Shown piece by piece: positions 45,889 through 54,710 of a stretch of DNA of 64,000 nucleotides (the first letter of the stretch is position 1; every line of letters begins with the position of its first letter). Source of the DNA: Breznakia pachnodae (lineage in GTDB: Bacteria; Bacillota_I; Bacilli_A; Erysipelotrichales; Erysipelotrichaceae); contig NZ_JAUSUR010000009.1 of the NCBI RefSeq assembly GCF_030814225.1, forward strand, positions 1 through 64,000, in the 5' to 3' direction. The position numbers were made by a program, and so were the translations under genes. Under the pieces are notes generated by a model. The model was not told the DNA's origin. It worked only from the letters and a program-made list of their open reading frames with translations, and did not search any database.

Positions 45889-48226
45889 AACTTGTCCTTG
45901 CAATAATTTCATTTTGCAGTTCTCCAGCTAATTCAGTGAAATATGCTGTATATCCTGCGACTCGTACGGTTAATGAACTATATAACTCAGGAGTTTTCTG
46001 TGCTGCCAACAAATCTTCTTTTCGAATAACATTAAACTGTACATGTGGTATTTCTAAATCAACGAAGGAACGCATAAATGTAGCAAATTTGTTGATACCA
46101 GTTTCATTTTGAAAAAATTCAGGTAAGAACTTCAAGTTAAGTAGTCCACCATTAGTAGTCAAATCATTATCTAACCTTGACACTGATTTTAACACTGCTG
46201 TAGGACCTTTAATATCTCTTCCATAAACTGCAGACATTCCTCCATCTGCAAGCGGTGTTTGTGACATTCTTCCATCCGGTCCAGCACCAACATTTTCTCC
46301 CATTGGTACATGTGCAGATACAGTATACATTCCTGTGTGATATGGTCCTCCGCGATAATTCGTATATGATCTTAGTTTATGTCTAAACTTCCTAGCCCAT
46401 TTCACTCCAAGTTCATCTACCCACTTAACATCATTTCCATATTTTTCTACTTTATTTAGTAATACTTGTCTTAATATTACTTCGTTTTCAAAGTTACTTC
46501 TTAAAGCTCTCATCATTTCATCTTTTGTAACTCGATGTTCTTCAAAAACTAATTTTTTTATTGTAGCAAAAGAATCTGCAAGATTGGCGACCTGAATCAT
46601 TTGGATACCATTTAGATTATATTTTGCTCCTCCTCTTGTAACATCCATTCCTTTTTCCATACAGTTATCAATTACTGATGATAAGAAAGGTGAAGGTAAA
46701 ATATCAATATGAGCTTTTTCTACTAACTCACAACATTCAATCATTTTCGTAATATAATAATCAATCATCTTTTCAAATGACGTTTCTAATTCTTCAAATG
46801 TAGCATAATCCTCTAAGCCACCAAAATCAGGACTCATTTGCTTTCCACTTATTAAACAAATTCCATGATTAAGAGTTAACTCCAGCGCCTTATTTAAATT
46901 AAACATTGCAGAATCACTCCACCCTAGATTATTCCCTTGTGTTGTAAGTTCAACACATCCAACAATGGCATAGTCTAAAGCATCTCTTTTCTCAATTCCT
47001 AAATCAATCATTCCAGGAACAATACATTCATCATTAAAGAACTGAGGCATCCCACTTCCTTTTGCGACTACACGAATGGATTGCTTCAACAATTGATCAC
47101 TTGTCTTTTTATTTAGTCTAACTGATAAATTTGGTTGTGGTAATCCTAGATGCGATTGTGCTTCTAAAAATAAATAAGATAACTCATTTTCATAAGCCTC
47201 TCCATGTTCATCTAATCCCCCAATTGCGATATTAAACCCAATAGGAAATCCAGCGAAGTATTTTGCTCCGTTCTTATTTCTAAGATATACTATTTGGTTA
47301 AACTTTAACCAGATAGACTCTATAACCTCTAATGCATCTTGCTTTGTGATAATTCCTTTATCTATATCATTTTGATAATATGGATATAAAAATTTATCCA
47401 TTCTCCCTGGTGAGAAGGAAGATGCATTGGATTCCATCTGCAATATTACAAATAAAAACCAAGTTGCCTGTACTGCTTCATGAAAGGATTCAGCAGGTCG
47501 TTTACTTAAATTATCACAAACTTCAGCAACCTTCTCTAAACTTCCTCTATAAGCTTTGTTTTCTTCTTTCCCTGCTTCCTGTAATGCTAAATCACGATAT
47601 CGTTTAATGAATGAAATAGCTCCATCCATTGTAATAATTGCACTTTTATAAAAATCTTGTTGATTAGCAGCAGCTGTTTTCAATTTTTCTTCTGCTTCCA
47701 GTTTAATAACAGATGGTCCTTTTTTTAACCACTCATCGCAGTTTGGACAGATATGTCCTTGTGCATGATCCGTTTGGTTTATTTTAGCTACCTTCGAGAT
47801 TTCTTTTATCTTTTCTCCACCACGTCTAGCAATTACATCTTCTAATGTTTTACCTTTCCAATAAGGAAGAATTACTTCACGAAATGTCTGTATATCTTCT
47901 GCTCTAACATTGAATTTATCTTGCGGTCTTGTTGGTAGTGTTTCTAACTCTTCATCTACCCAAGAGCAGCCACCTTCTGGAAACACAACTCCTGCCCTTA
48001 CTCCTTTAGTACGATTACCAACAATTAATTCTTCAGGCTCAATTCCGATTTCAATTTTTTCTAATGCAGCTTGTAATGATAAAGCACGTTTTAAAATGAC
48101 AGGAGTTTCTTCATTCTGTTTATAAATATCAGTAATGATGTTTGCCTGTTCGATACTAACATATCGTTTTTCATTAAGCATTTTTTCTTTTAATATTTTG
48201 ATTCTTTCACTTTGAAATAGTTCCAT
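45875..48226 (-). CDS. Glycyl radical enzyme, PflD/YbiW-like
   Basis: A 783-aa anaerobic enzyme. The thiyl-radical Cys424 lies in IVGCVELTTQG, with Glu426 as in dehydratase/lyase members (GCVE), and the glycyl radical Gly758 in TVRVAGYTAYF near the C-terminus. It is not a pyruvate formate-lyase, which has two adjacent active cysteines. Together with the activase and FSA-type aldolase it resembles E. coli ybiW-ybiY-fsaA; I recall that this set was linked to breakdown of 1,5-anhydroglucitol 6-phosphate via 1-deoxyfructose 6-phosphate, which should be verified. A good promoter lies at 48274-48301. Confidence 0.92.
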   Translation of the reverse strand: MELFQSERIKILKEKMLNEKRYVSIEQANIITDIYKQNEETPVILKRALSLQAALEKIEIGIEPEELIVGNRTKGVRAGVVFPEGGCSWVDEELETLPTRPQDKFNVRAEDIQTFREVILPYWKGKTLEDVIARRGGEKIKEISKVAKINQTDHAQGHICPNCDEWLKKGPSVIKLEAEEKLKTAAANQQDFYKSAIITMDGAISFIKRYRDLALQEAGKEENKAYRGSLEKVAEVCDNLSKRPAESFHEAVQATWFLFVILQMESNASSFSPGRMDKFLYPYYQNDIDKGIITKQDALEVIESIWLKFNQIVYLRNKNGAKYFAGFPIGFNIAIGGLDEHGEAYENELSYLFLEAQSHLGLPQPNLSVRLNKKTSDQLLKQSIRVVAKGSGMPQFFNDECIVPGMIDLGIEKRDALDYAIVGCVELTTQGNNLGWSDSAMFNLNKALELTLNHGICLISGKQMSPDFGGLEDYATFEELETSFEKMIDYYITKMIECCELVEKAHIDILPSPFLSSVIDNCMEKGMDVTRGGAKYNLNGIQMIQVANLADSFATIKKLVFEEHRVTKDEMMRALRSNFENEVILRQVLLNKVEKYGNDVKWVDELGVKWARKFRHKLRSYTNYRGGPYHTGMYTVSAHVPMGENVGAGPDGRMSQTPLADGGMSAVYGRDIKGPTAVLKSVSRLDNDLTTNGGLLNLKFLPEFFQNETGINKFATFMRSFVDLEIPHVQFNVIRKEDLLAAQKTPELYSSLTVRVAGYTAYFTELAGELQNEIIARTSYEDI

Positions 48227-48273
48227 GATATTTCTCCTGTTTTATAAATAAATTGACAATCTCTTACACTTTC

Positions 48274-48301
48274 ATTATATATTTATTTTTATTATTGTCA
48301 A
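48274..48301 (-). promoter_or_regulatory. Promoter of the glycyl-radical-enzyme operon
   Basis: Minus strand TTGACA (48301-48296), 16-base spacer, TATAAT (48279-48274), about 48 bases before the start codon. Confidence 0.8.
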
Positions 48302-48358
48302 CGTATTTGTTATTTATTTTTATTACTTTAAATTAAAAGAAAACATAAGATTTTCATC

Positions 48359-49132
48359 TTATGCTTCAGGATATATTAATTTTAATTTATAGTTATTAAT
48401 ACTTTTTACTATTTCCTTTGATGGTTTCTTATCCGTAATCACACCAGTAAAATCTGATAATGCAGCATACCTATAATTACCACCTTGAATAAATTTATCA
48501 CTCTCACATAACATATAGGTTGCTTTCGCACCAGCAAGAATTGTTTTCTTAGTAATACCATCATTATCCATATAAGTGAATACATTATCCTCAAACACAT
48601 CCACTCCTACAACCCCTATAAAGGCGATATCAAAGCGATACTTTTGAATCGATTCAATGGCTACACTTCCCACAAAACCGTCTCTACCAAAGTCTAACTC
48701 ACCCCCAATAAAGATTACCTTTATTGTCTGCGATTTCGTTAGAGTTAACATTACATCAATCATGTTTGTAACTACTGTAATTTGTTTTGAAGACTGTTGA
48801 AGTAATCTTGCTACTTCAATACTGTTGGTAGATATATCAAGGAATACAACATCACCATCATTAATTAACGATAATGCTAAACGAGCAATCTTTGCTTTTT
48901 CCTTTGTATTTAATTCTTTTCTTTGTGAAGCTATTTTACGATGTATATTTACACGTTCTAAAACAGCACCACCATAGGCTTTTTTTAGCAGTCCTTTTTC
49001 TTCCATTGTAGTAAGATCCTTACGAATCAAATCTGGAGTCACCCCAAACTTCTCACTTAGATCTTTTACTCGAACTCTTCCATTTTCACGTAATAATTCA
49101 AGAATGATTTCCTGTCTTTCTTCAACAAACAT
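48359..49132 (-). CDS. DeoR family transcriptional repressor
   Basis: A 257-aa regulator. N-terminal HTH VRVKDLSEKFGVTPDLIRKDLTTMEEKGLL and a C-terminal sugar-phosphate-binding domain with DVVFLDISTNSIEVARLL and FIGGELDFGRDGF. It precedes the GRE operon in the same direction with a promoter in between, so it probably represses that operon until a sugar phosphate is bound (inference). Own promoter likely has TATAAT about 30 bases before the start codon. Confidence 0.93.
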   Translation of the reverse strand: MFVEERQEIILELLRENGRVRVKDLSEKFGVTPDLIRKDLTTMEEKGLLKKAYGGAVLERVNIHRKIASQRKELNTKEKAKIARLALSLINDGDVVFLDISTNSIEVARLLQQSSKQITVVTNMIDVMLTLTKSQTIKVIFIGGELDFGRDGFVGSVAIESIQKYRFDIAFIGVVGVDVFEDNVFTYMDNDGITKKTILAGAKATYMLCESDKFIQGGNYRYAALSDFTGVITDKKPSKEIVKSINNYKLKLIYPEA

Positions 49133-49203
49133 AGCATTACCTCAACTAATTAGTATTATATCATAAAACTACTAAATGATAATCTATCATTATTTCCTGT
49201 AGG

Positions 49204-49236
49204 AAAAAGGATTATTGATTTACTTCAATAATCCTT
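49204..49236 (-). terminator. Terminator of the sigma-LRR operon
   Basis: AAGGATTATTGA (49207-49218) and TCAATAATCCTT (49225-49236) form a 12-bp stem, followed on the minus strand by TTTTTCC. Confidence 0.85.
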
Positions 49237-49249
49237 AATAATTAGTTTA

Positions 49250-50956
49250 CTATTTTACTGCTTTTCTTCTTTTACTAATAACTACAATTCCTAAGATTGA
49301 TACTGCCAACATTCCATATAGCATCATCATATCTGTAGTATCCCCTGTATTTACATTACTTCCATTTGTTGAAGAAGAAATACTTGGATCTACACTAGGT
49401 TTTGATACTGTTGGTACATCTACTGAAGGATTCGTTGGTTTCGTAGGCGTTGTAGGATCTGTTGGTTCTACTGGTTTTGTTGGATCAGTAGGGTCTACTG
49501 GATTAACAGGATCAATTGGATCTGTTATTGTTTTCACATCTATTGTTAATGGCACACTTACTTTTGCGCCACTTACAAACTCCACATCTACATTATATGT
49601 TCCATTTGCTAATGTTTTTAAATAGTTTTCATTTAATGTGATAACTGTGCTTCCACTAGTTACTACATAGTTACTTGAAGGTAATAATTTACCATCTACA
49701 TATACCTTAAAGAATTTCTCTACTGGTGCATCAATTGTTGTATTTACTGTTCCTGTACCAGTAAATGTTTTAAACCCTTCTAGTACTACAAAATCTCTTT
49801 GATCAAGTTGCTTTTGAGCATCATCTAGTTTGTCTTGCAGTTCTTGTTTCTTATCTACATCTTTAACTTTATCAACTAAGTCTTGAGCATTTTCGATATC
49901 TTCTTGCGTTACTGTATCTTTGATTATGACATCAGGATTAAATAAATCATTGACTGCGTTTTCTGCATCTCTTTGATTCAATAGCTCTTGAGCTTGGTCA
50001 ATTTTTGTTTGCCAATCGTTCTTTGTTGGTTCTTGCCACCAATTTGCACTATCCTGTGCTTTATTGATATCTTCTTGCGTTATACCATCAGAAAGCGTAC
50101 CATCAACATTCAAAAGTCCACTTGCAAGATCATCATATATAAATTTATCATCACTCAGTAATGGCGCCTCTGGTTTTGCTTGAACCATATCAGTACCTTG
50201 CACTCTCAATGTTTCCAATGTCGGATGATTTTTAAATCCTTCTGCTGCATTCCCACTCAATCCTGAGTTATCAGAAACATTTACATATGTAATTGAAGGC
50301 AGATTATATAATGATTCAGGAATATCACCTGATAAATTATTCTCAGCAACTGAAAATTCACTTAAACTAAGAAGGTTTCCAAATTCCTCTGGAATTGGCC
50401 CCTCTAAGTTATTTCTCGCTAAATTTAAATGAGTTAAATTTGTATTATCTGCTAATGCAGCAGGGATAGTTCCAGTAAACCCATTGTCTTGTATATATAA
50501 TTTAGTTATATTCAATTCTCCTAATTCAGAAGGTATTGTTCCGTTAAATTGATTAACGCTCAAATATAGTGTATTCAGAGTAGTTAGATTTTTTATATCA
50601 GTTGGTATCCCTCCAGTAAGTTGATTGCCATTTAATCGAATATCTGTGACTTGTGTAAAATACTGAATTCCATCAATTGTTCCTGCAATTGACATATTAC
50701 TTAGCATAATTGTACCCACATAAGCTGCTGCTTCACTTTTAGTAATATATTTGTCATTATTTGTATCAATTGCAGTTCCATACCTTGTGATTAGAGCATC
50801 ATTCAAAGGCTTTGAATCATCTGTAAATGCCCAATCCGTTGGAATAGTTAATACTGATACTTCTGTTTCGTTTGCCTTAACAGCATTTGAAAATACTAAG
50901 CTACATAACATCCCAACTGTTAATAAACTCATTAATATTTTTTTATTTAATTTCAT
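49250..50956 (-). CDS. Wall-anchored leucine-rich repeat surface protein with EF-hand
   Basis: A 568-aa exported protein. Signal peptide about 1-28 (KILMSLLTVGMLCSLVFSNA), an EF-hand-type loop DTNNDKYITKSE (64-75), about seven LRRs of the plant-like type (NQFNGTIPSELGEL pattern, about 85-255), two helical repeats that share TQEDI-x-x-AQ and N/DQRD (about 290-395), a beta-domain (about 398-480), a P/T-rich spacer (about 483-530) and a sorting signal NTGD followed by a hydrophobic helix and KRRK tail. It starts 28 bases after the sigma-factor gene, and its terminator ends the unit. Likely an adhesin or sensor; ligand unknown. Confidence 0.9.
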   Translation of the reverse strand: MKLNKKILMSLLTVGMLCSLVFSNAVKANETEVSVLTIPTDWAFTDDSKPLNDALITRYGTAIDTNNDKYITKSEAAAYVGTIMLSNMSIAGTIDGIQYFTQVTDIRLNGNQLTGGIPTDIKNLTTLNTLYLSVNQFNGTIPSELGELNITKLYIQDNGFTGTIPAALADNTNLTHLNLARNNLEGPIPEEFGNLLSLSEFSVAENNLSGDIPESLYNLPSITYVNVSDNSGLSGNAAEGFKNHPTLETLRVQGTDMVQAKPEAPLLSDDKFIYDDLASGLLNVDGTLSDGITQEDINKAQDSANWWQEPTKNDWQTKIDQAQELLNQRDAENAVNDLFNPDVIIKDTVTQEDIENAQDLVDKVKDVDKKQELQDKLDDAQKQLDQRDFVVLEGFKTFTGTGTVNTTIDAPVEKFFKVYVDGKLLPSSNYVVTSGSTVITLNENYLKTLANGTYNVDVEFVSGAKVSVPLTIDVKTITDPIDPVNPVDPTDPTKPVEPTDPTTPTKPTNPSVDVPTVSKPSVDPSISSSTNGSNVNTGDTTDMMMLYGMLAVSILGIVVISKRRKAVK

Positions 50957-50984
50957 TTGTTTCTCCTTTATTTTATCCTCAACT

Positions 50985-52343
50985 CTATTCTATATATAAT
51001 ACGTATCCAACATGTGATCCATTTTCGTGGAATACAATAATTTTTATATTCCCTTTAAAATCACCTATAACTTTGGAATTATTATCTATCTTATATTGCT
51101 CATTATGATATTCAATATATGATTTTTCATAATCTATTTTCTTATACTCATCATCAAAATCTAACTTCAAGTAATTTCCATAATTCGTAGCATTAATTAA
51201 TACTGGTGCATATTCATCAATATTCGTTATTTCAAAAGAAACCTGTTTCTTATTAATTTGGATTGTATATTCCCCATTTTTATTAACTTGCAAATATAAT
51301 TCATTCTCTACTTTTTCAAAAGATATTTCTTCTTGATTGTATAGAATCTGAATGTCATCATTTTCTACATTATTTTTTAGTCCAATTACGATATCTATTG
51401 AGTCTCTTGTAGGAAATGTAAGATAACTAATACTATCAATATAGGGATTACTATTTGCCTTATTAAACATCTCTACATCATCTATAAATAAGTTGTTTAA
51501 TCCTTTTGCAGGTAATGAAATGACGTCTTCTTGATTGAATTGATTTAATCCGATTACACCAGCAACTACAATAGCAACTGTAATAGCAGCAATTAACACC
51601 TTAGCAGATACTATACTTGCAAGGTTTCCCAGCATTGTTGGATTAGGATTTGTATAGATACTGTTATCAAAATGCAAGTTTTGCTTATCACAAAGCTCTT
51701 TTCGATACTCACTTAGAATTAATCCAAGTATTGGCAAGATCGCTGTTGTATATAGTTTTACATTGTTTTGTTCCTGGTATTTCTCAATCTGTACTCCCAA
51801 ATTCTTTCTTCCAGCATGAAGTCTCGATTTTACCGATCCAACATTGTAATCTAAAATTTTTGCTATTTCTTCAACTTTGTATTCTTCTAAATAATATAGG
51901 GTAATTACTTCTTTTTGTTTTCTAGGAAGAGCATCCACTAATTTAGTTATCAACTCTTTTGTTTCTTGCATGTCATATGCTTTATTAGGTATATTCTCAG
52001 TTCTTTCATCATGAATATAGACTTCTATACTTTCGTCATAATTATCATTATGCAGAAATTCAAACTCACCTTTTTTGTGCGCCCTTAGGTAAGTAATACA
52101 AGAGTTTCTCACTAATCGATACATCCATGAATTAAACGTTTCTGCATTTCTTAATGTGTGCATTTTCTTATGTATACGAATCATTGCTTCCTGTGTGGCA
52201 TCTTTTGCATCTGCCTCATTTCCAACAACTGTATAGCACCAGAAATATACTTTATTAATGATTTGTGAATATAACAAATCAAACTTACCAATATCCTCTT
52301 GTACTGCTTTTACTATCTGGGTAAGTTTTTCCTTTTCATCCAT
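50985..52343 (-). CDS. ECF sigma factor with transmembrane and extracytoplasmic C-terminal extension
   Basis: A 452-aa protein. Sigma region 2 (about 15-85: DLLYSQIINKVYFWCYTVVGNEADAKDATQEAMIRIHKKM) and region 4 (about 135-195: LPRKQKEVITLYYLEEYKVEEIAKILDYNVGSVKSRLHAGRKNL) are complete. Then follow a linker with a hydrophobic stretch, a clear membrane helix (about 245-268, IAAITVAIVVAGVIGL) and an outward domain of about 180 residues rich in beta strands. So the sigma factor is tethered to the membrane and may sense an external signal directly. No separate anti-sigma gene follows. Start taken at ATG 52343 behind GGAGGG. Confidence 0.9.
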   Translation of the reverse strand: MDEKEKLTQIVKAVQEDIGKFDLLYSQIINKVYFWCYTVVGNEADAKDATQEAMIRIHKKMHTLRNAETFNSWMYRLVRNSCITYLRAHKKGEFEFLHNDNYDESIEVYIHDERTENIPNKAYDMQETKELITKLVDALPRKQKEVITLYYLEEYKVEEIAKILDYNVGSVKSRLHAGRKNLGVQIEKYQEQNNVKLYTTAILPILGLILSEYRKELCDKQNLHFDNSIYTNPNPTMLGNLASIVSAKVLIAAITVAIVVAGVIGLNQFNQEDVISLPAKGLNNLFIDDVEMFNKANSNPYIDSISYLTFPTRDSIDIVIGLKNNVENDDIQILYNQEEISFEKVENELYLQVNKNGEYTIQINKKQVSFEITNIDEYAPVLINATNYGNYLKLDFDDEYKKIDYEKSYIEYHNEQYKIDNNSKVIGDFKGNIKIIVFHENGSHVGYVLYIE

Positions 52344-52391
52344 AATATTCTCGCCCTCCTTTATCAACAAAATTATGCTTACCCTACTACT

Positions 52392-52419
52392 TATACGAGT
52401 AGAAAAAATTTATGGTTCG
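52392..52419 (-). promoter_or_regulatory. Putative ECF-type promoter of the sigma-LRR operon
   Basis: Minus strand CGAACC (52419-52414), 16 bases, CGTATA (52397-52392). The AAC and CGT core elements and spacing match ECF promoters and differ from all sigma-A promoters of the window, suggesting autoregulation. The rest of 52420-52510 shows nothing recognisable. Confidence 0.6.
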
Positions 52420-52510
52420 CTTTTAATTTTTATTTTTTTCTATGGTCCACTAATTTGTCGTGAAAACTGGCAATATCGTTCATTATTATTATGAAAATAT
52501 CAGACAAAAG

Positions 52511-52530
52511 AAAAAACCTCCATAGAGGTC
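52511..52530 (-). terminator. Terminator of the AEC transporter gene
   Basis: ACCTC-cata-GAGGT hairpin with a T-run on the minus strand, about 40 bases after the original stop codon of the AEC frame (52568). Confidence 0.75.
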
Positions 52531-52567
52531 ATTAAATTCAATAATATCTTTGCCTATAAAAGTTTAC

Positions 52568-52651
52568 TTACCACAAAGCCGATGCAATCATTAACATCAT
52601 TGGCATTGTCAGTAAGCATAGAATATTTGATAAACTTACTATTCTTGTACC
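52568..52651 (-). pseudogene. Severed 3' end of the AEC transporter gene
   Basis: Directly after the TAA at 52654-52652 the same frame continues for 27 codons (GTRIVSLSNILCLLTMPMML and a final IASALW) up to the TAA at 52570-52568. This is the expected last membrane helix of an AEC transporter, so the TAA is an internal nonsense codon. Confidence 0.8.
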
Positions 52652-53479
52652 TTATGCAACATCTTTAGAATATAGTTGCGAGAACATAGCCAATAAAGCA
52701 CCTACTGGTGTAGAGGATGCAATCAATATTACATACTTTATATCAGTGTAGGATTGTGGCAAGAATGATAAAAGAAGCATAATAACTGCTGGCACAACCA
52801 AAAGTCGAAATACACTTACCATATAATTAATCTTTCCTTTTAATAGTGAAACTAAGTCTACTTTCGCTAAGAAAGTTCCAATTAAAATCATCGCCATTGG
52901 TGTATTTGCATTACTTAATAAGTCTAAAGTTTTGTAAATTGGCTCAGGAATTGGTAACTGAATTATGAACAGAAACATACCAACCAAGAAACTTATAACT
53001 GCTGGATTGGCTAATTGCTTTAATGGCGAGAAATTACGATTACTGGAATCAATAAGTTTTATTCCATATGTCCAAGCATATAAGTTTTGAACTACCATGT
53101 AAATTGATAAGTAAAATACCTGATAACTACCTAGAATACCTTGTACTAAAGGAATGCCCATAAAACCAGCATTACTAAACACAATACCAAATCTTTCTAG
53201 GTTTTTTTCTTTACGAAAAGCTAGTGTTGCTATTACGATGGATACACCAATCGCAACAGCACTCAAAATAAAACACAATGCTATTTCCATTAATCGTGTT
53301 TGCGAAAATGGAATCAGAAATGCTTTTATAATAATTGCTGGAGTAAAGACAAATAAAATAATTGATGTCATCTGATTTGCACCACTATCCGTTATGATTT
53401 CTTTCTTCGCCAAAATATAACCAATAATTATTAAGATTACCATTATTAACATTTGTGAGTATATTGTATCTATTGCCAT
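52652..53479 (-). CDS. AEC family auxin-efflux-type transporter, C-terminally truncated by a nonsense codon
   Basis: A 275-aa membrane protein with about nine helices; NAGFMGIPLVQGILG and NANTPMAMILIGTFLAKVDL are characteristic of the AEC (auxin efflux carrier-like) family, which export or import organic acids such as malate. Family members here are about 300 aa. The frame stops at TAA 52654-52652 just before the last helix, which is still encoded in frame at 52571-52651. The transporter may be inactive, or the last helix may be dispensable or reached by read-through. Single gene, own terminator at 52511-52530. Confidence 0.85.
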   Translation of the reverse strand: MAIDTIYSQMLIMVILIIIGYILAKKEIITDSGANQMTSIILFVFTPAIIIKAFLIPFSQTRLMEIALCFILSAVAIGVSIVIATLAFRKEKNLERFGIVFSNAGFMGIPLVQGILGSYQVFYLSIYMVVQNLYAWTYGIKLIDSSNRNFSPLKQLANPAVISFLVGMFLFIIQLPIPEPIYKTLDLLSNANTPMAMILIGTFLAKVDLVSLLKGKINYMVSVFRLLVVPAVIMLLLSFLPQSYTDIKYVILIASSTPVGALLAMFSQLYSKDVA

Positions 53480-53564
53480 TGTTTTCCCCTTATATAGAAA
53501 CTAATAGTTTCATTTTATCACTTCTGTCTTTTATCACAATCTTTTTAGTAAAATCCCCATCTTT

Positions 53565-53608
53565 ATGTAATCGAATTTCACGATTTGATGATATCCATGT
53601 AATCGAAT
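53565..53608 (+). repeat. Pair of 12-bp direct repeats before the Gfo/Idh operon
   Basis: ATGTAATCGAAT occurs at 53565-53576 and 53597-53608, 32 bp apart (about three helical turns), upstream of the gene starting at 53683. Candidate regulator binding sites. Confidence 0.5.
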
Positions 53609-53682
53609 AACGAAGTAACCCTCACCCATAGAATTCATTTTTCGCTATTGCTATGATGAAACTGACAAGAGGAGGAACTACT

Positions 53683-54708
53683 ATGTTAACTGTTGCTTAT
53701 ATCGGTTTTGGTAATAGTGTATGTCGTTATCATTTACCATATGTGAAAAAGAGAGAAGAGTTTATAAATGTAAAGTATGTATATCGAAGAGAAGAAGATC
53801 GTGTTGGTGATACAGAAAGAGAAACTTGGTATCCAGAAATTATCTTCACATCAGATATTGATGTTGTTATGAAAGATCCTGAGGTAAATTTGGTTGTAGT
53901 GAATACACCAAATGAATTCCATGTAGATTATTCCATGATGGCACTTGAACATGGTAAGAATGTTCTATGTGAAAAACCATTTGCAATGACTGCAGATGAA
54001 GCAAGAAAAGTCTTCGATTATGCAAAAGAAAAAGGATTAATCGCAATGGCAAATCAGAACCGTCGTTATGATTCAGACATGCGTACAGTGCGTAAAGTCA
54101 TTGAATCAGGAGTGCTTGGAGGATTAGTGGAATTAGAATCACACTATGATTACTACCGTCCACAAATTGCGGATAGTCCTCGCATGGCTTATCTTTATGG
54201 ACTTGCAGTTCACCCATTAGATCAAATCATTGGTGAGTTTGGAAAACCAAATAAAGTTGTATATGATTGTCGCAGTGTTTCTAACTTAGGTGAAGCAGAT
54301 GATTATTATGACTTTGATTTATTCTATGACAATCCATTTAAGGCGATTGTAAAGACTAGTTATTATGTAAAAATCGATTATCCTAGATTTACAGTGCATG
54401 GAAAAAAAGGAAGCTTTATTATGCCCACATTAGGTCACAATTCAAATGCAAAACAAAAACCAGGACCGATTGAAGTATCGTTTGATTTACTTCCAGAAGA
54501 AACTTGGGGTACATTGTCTTATATTGATGAAAATGGAAAAGATGTCACTATGAAAGTACCGACAGAAGCTACTGATTATGGAATCATTTATGACAACATT
54601 AACGATATGTTAGAGAATAATGCAGAGAAACTAGTAAAAGACGAAGAAGTAATTGCAGTATTAGAAATCATTGAAAAAGGTACACAACTAGCGAAGGAGG
54701 CAAAATAG
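53683..54708 (+). CDS. Gfo/Idh/MocA family oxidoreductase, YdgJ-like
   Basis: A 341-aa NAD(P)-dependent dehydrogenase beginning MLTVAYIGFGNSVCRYHLPYV, with VLCEKPFAM and GLAVHPLDQIIGEFG. It is a clear paralogue of the protein at 11710-12726 (shared segments YRREEDR, NRRYDSD/NRRYDTD, VELESHYDYYR/VELESHYDYFR). Start taken at ATG 53683 behind GAGGAGG. Followed after 2 bases by the second dehydrogenase, then an RpiR regulator. No transporter lies next to it. Confidence 0.92.
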   Translation: MLTVAYIGFGNSVCRYHLPYVKKREEFINVKYVYRREEDRVGDTERETWYPEIIFTSDIDVVMKDPEVNLVVVNTPNEFHVDYSMMALEHGKNVLCEKPFAMTADEARKVFDYAKEKGLIAMANQNRRYDSDMRTVRKVIESGVLGGLVELESHYDYYRPQIADSPRMAYLYGLAVHPLDQIIGEFGKPNKVVYDCRSVSNLGEADDYYDFDLFYDNPFKAIVKTSYYVKIDYPRFTVHGKKGSFIMPTLGHNSNAKQKPGPIEVSFDLLPEETWGTLSYIDENGKDVTMKVPTEATDYGIIYDNINDMLENNAEKLVKDEEVIAVLEIIEKGTQLAKEAK

Positions 54709-54710
54709 TT

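Noticed and set aside
45875..48226. Pyruvate formate-lyase
   Set aside because: Only one active-site Cys (GCVE) and the company of an FSA-type aldolase; true PFL has two adjacent cysteines.
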